From Pantoea sp. Cy-639 (GTDB taxonomy: Bacteria; Pseudomonadota; Gammaproteobacteria; Pseudomonadales; Pseudomonadaceae): a DNA stretch of 64,000 nt. Below the pieces are notes generated by a model that made no database searches, was not told the origin of the DNA, and was given only the letters and a program-made list of their open reading frames with translations. The DNA is taken from contig NZ_VWXI01000003.1 of NCBI RefSeq assembly GCF_011752525.1, positions 1 through 64,000 on the forward strand. The letters run 5' to 3'. The position numbers and the translations under genes were made by a program. Shown here piece after piece: positions 56,649 through 64,000 of the stretch (position 1 is its first letter; every line of letters begins with the position of its first letter).

Positions 56649-59504
56649 ATGACCATCAACCTCGGCACCGCCAACGAATTCATCCCGCGTCATATCGGCC
56701 CGCGCGCCGCCGACGAGCAGGCCATGCTCGCCACCCTCGGCTTCGACTCGCTGGACGCCATGAGCGCTGCGGTCATCCCCGACAGCATCAAGGGCACCAG
56801 CGTGCTCGGCAACGCCGACGGCCAGAGCGAGGCCGACGCCCTCGCCGCGCTGAAAGCCATCGCCAGCCAGAACCAACTGTGCAAGAACTACATCGGCCAG
56901 GGCTACTACAACACCCATACCCCGGCGCCGATCCTGCGCAACCTGCTGGAGAACCCGGCCTGGTATACCGCCTACACCCCGTACCAACCGGAAATCTCCC
57001 AGGGCCGCCTGGAAGCGCTGCTGAACTTCCAGACCCTGATCAGCGACCTCACCGGCCTGCCGATCGCCAACGCCTCCCTGCTCGACGAAGCCACCGCTGC
57101 CGCCGAGGCCATGACCTTCTGCAAGCGCCTGTCGAGGAACAAGGCCAGCCACGCCTTCTTCGCTTCCAGCCACTGCCACCCGCAAACCCTCGACGTGCTG
57201 CGCACCCGTGCCGAGCCGCTGGGCATCGAGGTGATCGTCGGTGACGAACGCGAACTGGACGATGTCGGCGCGTTCTTCGGCGCCCTGCTGCAGTACCCAG
57301 CCAGCAATGGCGACGTGTTCGACTACCGCGATCTGGTGCAGCGCTTCCACGCCGCCAACGCCCTGGTGGCCGTGGCCGCCGACCTGCTGGCGCTGACCCT
57401 GCTGACCCCGCCAGGCGAATTCGACGCCGACGTGGCCATCGGCAGCGCCCAGCGCTTCGGCGTGCCACTGGGCTTCGGCGGCCCGCACGCGGCCTACTTC
57501 GCCACCCGCGACGCGTTCAAGCGCGACATGCCCGGGCGCCTGGTCGGCGTGTCGATCGACCGCTTCGGCAAGAGTGCCCTGCGCCTGGCCATGCAGACCC
57601 GCGAGCAGCATATTCGCCGCGAGAAAGCCACCAGCAACATCTGCACCGCCCAGGTACTGCTGGCCAACATCGCCAGCATGTTCGCCGTGTACCACGGCCC
57701 GGCCGGGCTCAAGCGCATCGCCGAGCGCACCCACGCGCTGACCGCGATCCTCGCCACCGGCCTGACCAAGCTGGGGGTCAAGGTCGTCACCGGCGATTTC
57801 TTCGACACCCTGACCCTGGCCACCGGCGCCGCCACCGCTGGATTGCACGCCAAAGCCCGTTCCCAGGGCATCAACCTGCGCCAGGTCGACGCTACCCAGA
57901 TCGGCCTGTCGCTGGATGAAACCAGCAACCAGGCCGACGTCGAGGCCCTGTGGCAGTTGTTCGCCGACGGCCAGCCCAGCCCGGACTTCGCCGCCCTGGC
58001 TGCGCACGTCGCCCCGCGCCTGCCAGCCAAGCTGCTGCGCCAGTCGGCGATCCTCGAACACCCGGTGTTCAACCGCTACCACAGCGAAACCGAACTGATG
58101 CGCTACCTGCGCCGCCTGGCCGACAAGGACCTGGCGCTGGACCGCAGCATGATCCCGCTGGGCTCGTGCACCATGAAGCTCAACGCCGCCAGCGAGATGA
58201 TCCCGGTGACCTGGGCCGAATTCGGCGGCCTGCACCCGTTCGCGCCCGCCGAACAGAGCCAGGGCTACCTGCAGATGACCCGCGAGCTGGAAGCCATGCT
58301 CTGCGCCGCCACCGGCTACGACGCCGTGTCGCTGCAACCCAACGCCGGCTCCCAGGGCGAATACGCAGGCCTCCTGGCGATCCGCGCCTACCACCGCAGC
58401 CGCGGCGAAGGCCATCGCGACATCTGCCTGATCCCGTCCTCGGCCCACGGCACCAACCCGGCCACCGCGCACATGGCCGGCATGCGCGTGGTGGTCACCG
58501 CCTGCGACGCCCGTGGCAACGTCGATGTCGAGGACCTGCGGGCCAAGGCCATCGAGCACCGCGAGCGCCTGGCCGCGATCATGATCACCTACCCGTCGAC
58601 CCATGGCGTGTTCGAGGAAGCCATCGGCGAGATCTGCGCGATCATCCATGACAACGGCGGCCAGGTGTACATCGACGGCGCCAACATGAACGCCATGGTC
58701 GGCCTGTGCGCCCCAGGCAAGTTCGGCGGCGACGTCTCGCACCTGAACCTGCACAAGACCTTCTGCATCCCCCACGGCGGTGGCGGCCCGGGCGTCGGCC
58801 CGATCGGCGTCAAGTCGCACCTGGCGCCATTCCTGCCCGGTCACGCGACGCTGGAAAACACCACCGGCGCGGTGTGCGCCGCACCGTTCGGCAGTGCAAG
58901 CATCCTGCCGATCACCTGGATGTACATTCGCATGATGGGTGGCGCCGGCCTCAAGCGCGCCTCGCAGATGGCGATCCTCAACGCCAACTACATCGCCCGT
59001 CGCCTGGAAGAGCACTATCCTGTGCTGTACACCGGCGGCAACGGCCTGGTGGCGCATGAGTGCATCCTCGACCTGCGGCCGCTCAAGGACACCAGCGGCA
59101 TCAGCGTCGACGACGTCGCCAAGCGCCTGATCGACTTCGGTTTCCATGCCCCGACCATGTCCTTCCCGGTGGCCGGCACGCTGATGATCGAACCGACCGA
59201 AAGCGAGTCCAAAGAGGAGCTGGACCGCTTCTGCGCGGCCATGATCCAGATCCGCGAGGAGATTCGCGCAGTGGAGAACGGCAGCCTGGACAAGGACGAC
59301 AACCCGCTGAAGAACGCCCCGCACACCGCGGCGGAACTGGCAGGCGAGTGGAGCCACGGCTACAGCCGCGAGCAAGCGGTGTATCCACTGCCGAGCCTGG
59401 TGGAAGGCAAGTACTGGCCACCGGTGGGCCGCGTCGACAACGTGTTCGGCGACCGCAACCTGGTCTGTGCCTGCCCGTCGATCGAGAGCTATCAGGACGT
59501 CTGA
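56649..59504 (+). CDS. gcvP: Glycine dehydrogenase (decarboxylating), P protein
   Basis: GcvP decarboxylates glycine with PLP and passes the aminomethyl group to GcvH. At 951 residues it is the fused, homodimeric type. The PLP-binding Lys is in [18 protein letters not shown] at about residue 702. It starts ten bases after the gcvH stop with GAGGA upstream. The long frame on the opposite strand (56616-59594) is a shadow. Confidence 0.98.
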   Translation: MTINLGTANEFIPRHIGPRAADEQAMLATLGFDSLDAMSAAVIPDSIKGTSVLGNADGQSEADALAALKAIASQNQLCKNYIGQGYYNTHTPAPILRNLLENPAWYTAYTPYQPEISQGRLEALLNFQTLISDLTGLPIANASLLDEATAAAEAMTFCKRLSRNKASHAFFASSHCHPQTLDVLRTRAEPLGIEVIVGDERELDDVGAFFGALLQYPASNGDVFDYRDLVQRFHAANALVAVAADLLALTLLTPPGEFDADVAIGSAQRFGVPLGFGGPHAAYFATRDAFKRDMPGRLVGVSIDRFGKSALRLAMQTREQHIRREKATSNICTAQVLLANIASMFAVYHGPAGLKRIAERTHALTAILATGLTKLGVKVVTGDFFDTLTLATGAATAGLHAKARSQGINLRQVDATQIGLSLDETSNQADVEALWQLFADGQPSPDFAALAAHVAPRLPAKLLRQSAILEHPVFNRYHSETELMRYLRRLADKDLALDRSMIPLGSCTMKLNAASEMIPVTWAEFGGLHPFAPAEQSQGYLQMTRELEAMLCAATGYDAVSLQPNAGSQGEYAGLLAIRAYHRSRGEGHRDICLIPSSAHGTNPATAHMAGMRVVVTACDARGNVDVEDLRAKAIEHRERLAAIMITYPSTHGVFEEAIGEICAIIHDNGGQVYIDGANMNAMVGLCAPGKFGGDVSHLNLHKTFCIPHGGGGPGVGPIGVKSHLAPFLPGHATLENTTGAVCAAPFGSASILPITWMYIRMMGGAGLKRASQMAILNANYIARRLEEHYPVLYTGGNGLVAHECILDLRPLKDTSGISVDDVAKRLIDFGFHAPTMSFPVAGTLMIEPTESESKEELDRFCAAMIQIREEIRAVENGSLDKDDNPLKNAPHTAAELAGEWSHGYSREQAVYPLPSLVEGKYWPPVGRVDNVFGDRNLVCACPSIESYQDV

Positions 59505-59524
59505 TAGCCCTGTACAAGCAGGCG

Positions 59525-59642
59525 GGGCCGCTCTGCGGCCCGTCGCAGGCTTCGCCAGCGCCCACAAGATTGTGCATGCCCTTGAGCTCAGCACTATACC
59601 TGTGGGAGCTGGCGAAGCCTGCGATGGACCGCGAAGCGGTCC
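59525..59642. repeat. REP doublet between gcvP and sdaA
   Basis: Outer hairpins GGGCCGC-TCT-GCGGCCC (59525-59541) and GGACCGC-GAA-GCGGTCC (59626-59642) flank inverted arms GTCGCAGGCTTCGCCAGC and GCTGGCGAAGCCTGCGAT. It fills the 177-base gap at the position where P. aeruginosa has glyA2. Confidence 0.88.
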
Positions 59643-59681
59643 CGATCATGCCAATCGTCAGCCTGATCGAGGAGCACCGAC

Positions 59682-61058
<1,377 letters not shown>

Positions 61059-61084
61059 CCCGAACAAAAACCAAGGAGTCACCG

Positions 61085-62206
61085 ATGTCCGAAACACTGC
61101 TCAAGACCCCGCTGCACGCCCTGCACCTGGAACTGGGCGCGCGCATGGTGCCGTTCGCCGGCTACGACATGCCCGTGCAGTACCCGCTGGGGGTGCTCAA
61201 GGAGCATCTGCACACCCGTGAGCAGGCCGGCCTGTTCGACGTCTCGCACATGGGCCAGATCGTCCTGCGTGGCAGCGACGCCGCCCAAGCCCTGGAAACC
61301 CTGGTACCGGTGGACATCCTCGACCTGCCGCCGGGCATGCAGCGCTACGCCATGTTCACCAATCCGCAGGGCGGCATTCTCGACGACCTGATGGTCGCCA
61401 ACCTGGGCGACGACACCCTGTTCCTGGTGGTCAACGCCGCCTGCAAGGACCAGGACCTGGCCCACCTGCGCCAGCACATCGGCAATCGCTGCGAGATCCA
61501 GCCCCTGTTCGAGGATCGCGCCCTGCTCGCCCTGCAAGGCCCGGCGGCGGTCAAGGTGCTGGAGCGCCTGGCCCCGGAAGTCGCCGGCATGACCTTCATG
61601 CAGTTCCGCCCGGTGCAGCTGCTGGGCCAGGATTGCTTCGTCAGCCGCTCGGGCTACACCGGTGAGGACGGCTACGAGATCTCGGTGCCGTCTGCCGCCG
61701 CCGAGGCCTTGGCCCGTCGCCTGCTGGCCGAACCCGAAGTGCAGCCCATCGGCCTGGGGGCACGCGACTCGCTGCGCCTGGAAGCGGGCCTGTGCCTGTA
61801 TGGCCATGACATGAACACCGAGACCACCCCGATCGAAGCCAGCCTGCTGTGGGCGATCTCCAAGGTGCGCCGCGCCGATGGCGCCCGTGCCGGTGGATTC
61901 CCTGGCGCCGAGACGGTCTTTGCCCAGCAGCAGCTGGGCGTGCAGCGCAAGCGCGTGGGCCTGCTGCCCCAGGAGCGCACACCGGTGCGTGAGGGCGCCG
62001 AAATCGTCGATGCCGACGGCAAGAGCGTCGGCCAGGTGTGCAGCGGTGGCTTCGGCCCGACACTCGGCGCCCCCGTGGCGATGGGTTATGTCGATAGCGA
62101 ACATGCCGCGCTGGATACCCCCTTGTTCGCCCTGGTGCGCGGCAAGCAAGTTGCCTTGAAAGTCAGCAAAATGCCTTTCGTGGCACAGCGTTACTACCGT
62201 GGCTGA
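61085..62206 (+). CDS. gcvT: Glycine cleavage system T protein (aminomethyltransferase)
   Basis: GcvT releases ammonia from the aminomethyl-lipoyl group of GcvH and forms methylene-tetrahydrofolate. The 373-residue protein has MVPFAGYDMPVQY, LFDVSHMGQI with the catalytic-type Asp, and SGYTGEDGYEI. ATG at 61085 with AAGGAG upstream; the longer frame lies inside sdaA. Last gene of the operon. Confidence 0.97.
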   Translation: MSETLLKTPLHALHLELGARMVPFAGYDMPVQYPLGVLKEHLHTREQAGLFDVSHMGQIVLRGSDAAQALETLVPVDILDLPPGMQRYAMFTNPQGGILDDLMVANLGDDTLFLVVNAACKDQDLAHLRQHIGNRCEIQPLFEDRALLALQGPAAVKVLERLAPEVAGMTFMQFRPVQLLGQDCFVSRSGYTGEDGYEISVPSAAAEALARRLLAEPEVQPIGLGARDSLRLEAGLCLYGHDMNTETTPIEASLLWAISKVRRADGARAGGFPGAETVFAQQQLGVQRKRVGLLPQERTPVREGAEIVDADGKSVGQVCSGGFGPTLGAPVAMGYVDSEHAALDTPLFALVRGKQVALKVSKMPFVAQRYYRG

Positions 62207-62554
62207 ATGAGTGGATCGGGCAGGCTCGACATATTCGTTTTCGAACCTGCCCAATAACTTCTGAACATAGCGCCAGGCCAGGCGCCACGCCGTTTCCGAC
62301 AAATCGTTCGGTTATCGGGAAAAGCCTGATTTTCGCGTGTCCGGAGGGCTTGTTTTTCGCTCGGCAGTTGGCGTAGAGTCACTGCACTGTGTTTGCATGG
62401 GTCGCAACAGTTCGTGACCTGGGCCAGTAGCTGCAATCTGCTACAACCCGTTCGACGTCTCTTACTTTCCTGCAACCCAGCCCGGTAATCTTTCGCTTAC
62501 AGAATGATGCGAAAGTAACTGTCATTAAAATTGAGTTCCATAGGAAGAAAGACA
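62207..62554. other. gcvT-csp intergenic region
   Basis: A hairpin GGGCAGG / CCTGCCC (62218-62252) probably ends the gcv operon. The remaining 300 bases contain the promoter of the cold-shock gene and likely a long 5' leader, as is usual for csp genes. I see no further gene; exact promoter boxes are not clear. Confidence 0.6.
62218..62252 (+). terminator. Hairpin after gcvT
   Basis: GGGCAGG / CCTGCCC with an inner TCGA/TCGA pair; followed by AATAACTT rather than a T run, so the termination strength is uncertain. Confidence 0.6.
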
Positions 62555-62767
62555 ATGTCGACTCGTCAGAACGGTACCGTCAAGTGGTTTAACGACGAAA
62601 AAGGTTACGGCTTCATCACCCCAGAAAGCGGTCCGGATCTGTTCGTACACTTCCGCGCTATCCAAGGCAACGGCTTCAAGAGCCTGAAAGAAGGCCAGAA
62701 AGTGACCTTCATCGCTGTGCAGGGCCAGAAAGGCATGCAAGCTGACGAAGTCATTCCAGAAGCGTGA
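62555..62767 (+). CDS. Cold-shock-family RNA chaperone (CapB/CspA-like)
   Basis: A 70-residue single cold-shock domain, [20 protein letters not shown], with RNP1 KGYGFI and RNP2 LFVHF, binding single-stranded RNA or DNA. It closely resembles Pseudomonas CapB. ATG at 62555 with AGGAAG upstream; the eight extra residues of the longer frame are not conserved. It stands alone with a strong terminator. Csp genes are often controlled through their long 5' leaders. Confidence 0.95.
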   Translation: MSTRQNGTVKWFNDEKGYGFITPESGPDLFVHFRAIQGNGFKSLKEGQKVTFIAVQGQKGMQADEVIPEA

Positions 62768-62780
62768 CTTCCTTGAAAAA

Positions 62781-62810
62781 GCCCCTGTGTTGACGCACAG
62801 GGGCTTTTTT
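62781..62810 (+). terminator. Rho-independent terminator of the csp gene
   Basis: Stem GCCCCTGTG / CACAGGGGC, loop TTGACG, followed by six T. Confidence 0.95.
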
Positions 62811-62859
62811 ATGCCTGCAATTCCATAGAATGGGCCTTTGCCATCTGGAGCTGTCATGC

Positions 62860-63348
62860 ATGTCCAAGCCTCTGCTCAATCCCCAGGGTGATTACCCACC
62901 AGTCGGCCTGGGCCGTCGCCTGGCCGCGATGTTCTACGATTTCCTGCTGTGCACCGCCCTGCTCATCGTCACCGCCGGCGCCTACAAGCTGATCCAGATG
63001 GCGATCATCGGCGAAGCGCGCATGCGCGAGCTGACCGAGGCAGGGGCGCTGGATGGCGATCCGCTGCTGTCGACGATCCTGCTATTCGCCCTGTTCGGCT
63101 TCTTCGCCAAGTTCTGGACCCACGGAGGCCAGACCCTCGGCATGCAAGTGTGGGGCGTGCGGGTGCAGAACGCCGATGGCAGCGCCATCAGTCTGTGGCA
63201 GGCGCTGCTGCGCTTCGTGGTGTCGATCGCCTCCTGGCTGTGCCTGGGACTGGGCTTCCTCTGGTCGCTGTTCGACAAGCGCCAGCGTAGCTGGCACGAC
63301 ATCTACTCCGAAACCCAGCTGGTACGCCTGCCCAAGCGCAAGAAGTAG
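62860..63348 (+). CDS. RDD-family membrane protein
   Basis: A 162-residue inner-membrane protein with three or four helices. It shows RDD-family features: GRRLAAMFYDFLLCTALL (Arg and Asp of the name motif), HGGQTLGMQVWGVRV and SLFDKRQRSWHDIYSETQLV. The function of the family is largely unknown (ion transport has been proposed for some members). ATG at 62860 with GGAG ten bases upstream. It is convergent with lptG. Confidence 0.88.
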   Translation: MSKPLLNPQGDYPPVGLGRRLAAMFYDFLLCTALLIVTAGAYKLIQMAIIGEARMRELTEAGALDGDPLLSTILLFALFGFFAKFWTHGGQTLGMQVWGVRVQNADGSAISLWQALLRFVVSIASWLCLGLGFLWSLFDKRQRSWHDIYSETQLVRLPKRKK

Positions 63349-63394
63349 CCTTGCCGCATCCTGCCGGAGCCAGCCTTGCTGGCGAGTGCGACAG

Positions 63395-63432
63395 GCACAA
63401 AAAAGCCGACCATGAGGTCGGCTTTTTTGTGC
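63395..63432. terminator. Bidirectional terminator (RDD gene / lptG)
   Basis: Perfect palindrome with 17-bp arms GCACAAAAAAGCCGACC / GGTCGGCTTTTTTGTGC and an ATGA loop; T runs on both strands, between convergent genes. Confidence 0.95.
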
Positions 63433-63443
63433 GGCCCAGGCTA

Positions 63444-64000
63444 TCAACCGGCCCGTCGCATCAACCACACACCCGCCACCGCACAGACCGCCGCCGGGAT
63501 CAGCACCGCCAGCAACGGCGGGAAACCGAACACCTGGCTCGATGGCCCCAGCAAGTCGCCGACGATACGGAAGGCGAAACCCACCAGCACACCGGTGAAC
63601 ACGCGCTGGCCAAGGGTCACCGAACGCAGCGGGCCGAAGATGAAGGAAATCGCCATCAGCACCAGTGCCGCAGTCACCACCGGCTGCAGGACCTTGGTCC
63701 AGAACGCCAGCCAGTAACGCGAGTTGTTCAGCCCCTGGTCGGCCAGGTAGTGGATGTAATCCCACAGCCCGGTGATCGACAGCGACTCGGGGGCCAGTAC
63801 CACGGTGTTGAGCAGCTCCGGGGTCACCGAGACATCCCAGACTTCCTCCGGCACATTGACCACTTCGGTGCGGTCGCCATGGAAGTAGGTGGTGGCCACC
63901 TCGCTCAGCACCCACTTGCCATCCTGGTACAGCGCCTTGCGGGCGAAGCTGGAGGTCTGGATCTTGCGCTGGTCGTCGAAGCGGTAGCGGGTCACGCCCA
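63444..64000 (-). CDS. lptG: LPS export permease LptG (3' part; runs off the window)
   Basis: The C-terminal roughly 185 residues of LptG, an inner-membrane subunit of the LptB2FG transporter that extracts lipopolysaccharide for export. The periplasmic beta-jellyroll end (SVTPELLNTVVLAPESLSITGLWDYIHYL) is followed by the last three helices, with the YWLAFWTKVLQPVVTAALVLMAISFIFGPLRSVTLGQRVFTG stretch typical of LptG. The reading frame continues beyond base 64000, so the start and N-terminal helices are not in the window. Confidence 0.93.
   Translation of the reverse strand, partial: GVTRYRFDDQRKIQTSSFARKALYQDGKWVLSEVATTYFHGDRTEVVNVPEEVWDVSVTPELLNTVVLAPESLSITGLWDYIHYLADQGLNNSRYWLAFWTKVLQPVVTAALVLMAISFIFGPLRSVTLGQRVFTGVLVGFAFRIVGDLLGPSSQVFGFPPLLAVLIPAAVCAVAGVWLMRRAG

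Overview
This window comes from the chromosome of a Pseudomonas of the P. putida group. The evidence is high GC with C/G-ending codons, a complete Entner-Doudoroff gene set with HexR and GltR/GtrS regulators, an ArcDABC arginine deiminase operon, a TyrR-type GcsR regulator beside a gcvHP-sdaA-gcvT operon, and REP-type inverted repeats in many intergenic spaces. From memory, the gene order resembles that of P. putida KT2440. I saw no rRNA, tRNA, CRISPR array, prophage or insertion sequence.

Layout. 0-16 kb is nucleotide metabolism and housekeeping: a NIF3-like small protein, purL, mltF, tadA, a Tat-exported multicopper oxidase, guaA, guaB, a zinc-ribbon protein and a TauE/SafE transporter with a divergent LysR regulator. 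Between the oxidase and guaA (8.0-11.2 kb) lies an accessory-looking patch: an APH(3')-type phosphotransferase coupled to a FAD oxidoreductase, a TetR regulator, and an MFS transporter that has lost most of its middle. 17-22 kb holds xseA, an M23 peptidase and leuA, which is preceded by a Leu-rich candidate leader peptide.

21-40 kb is a glucose-catabolism block. Its parts are zwf-pgl-eda with divergent hexR; an AGE-family isomerase, gtsABCD, oprB and a hexose-6-phosphate mutarotase; edd-glk-gltR-gtrS; and divergent gap. Together they cover outer-membrane glucose entry, ABC uptake, phosphorylation and the 6-phosphogluconate route. HexR-like operators flank zwf/hexR and edd/gap. A shared 20-bp motif precedes both the isomerase and gtsA.

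40-45.6 kb is a haem-uptake island: an ECF sigma factor with a Fur box, its FecR-type anti-sigma factor, a TonB-dependent receptor with a signalling (STN) domain, haem oxygenase HemO and a DUF454 membrane protein. The receptor and hemO genes carry the same two-box promoter with identical spacing.

45.6-54.2 kb holds a CaiB-type CoA transferase with an unusual domain order, two head-to-head arcD paralogues, and arcABC with an ANR-like box. 54.3-62.2 kb is the glycine/serine catabolic block: gcsR, then a sigma54 promoter with enhancer sites and an IHF site, then gcvH-gcvP-sdaA-gcvT. The window ends with a cold-shock gene, an RDD membrane protein and the 3' part of lptG.
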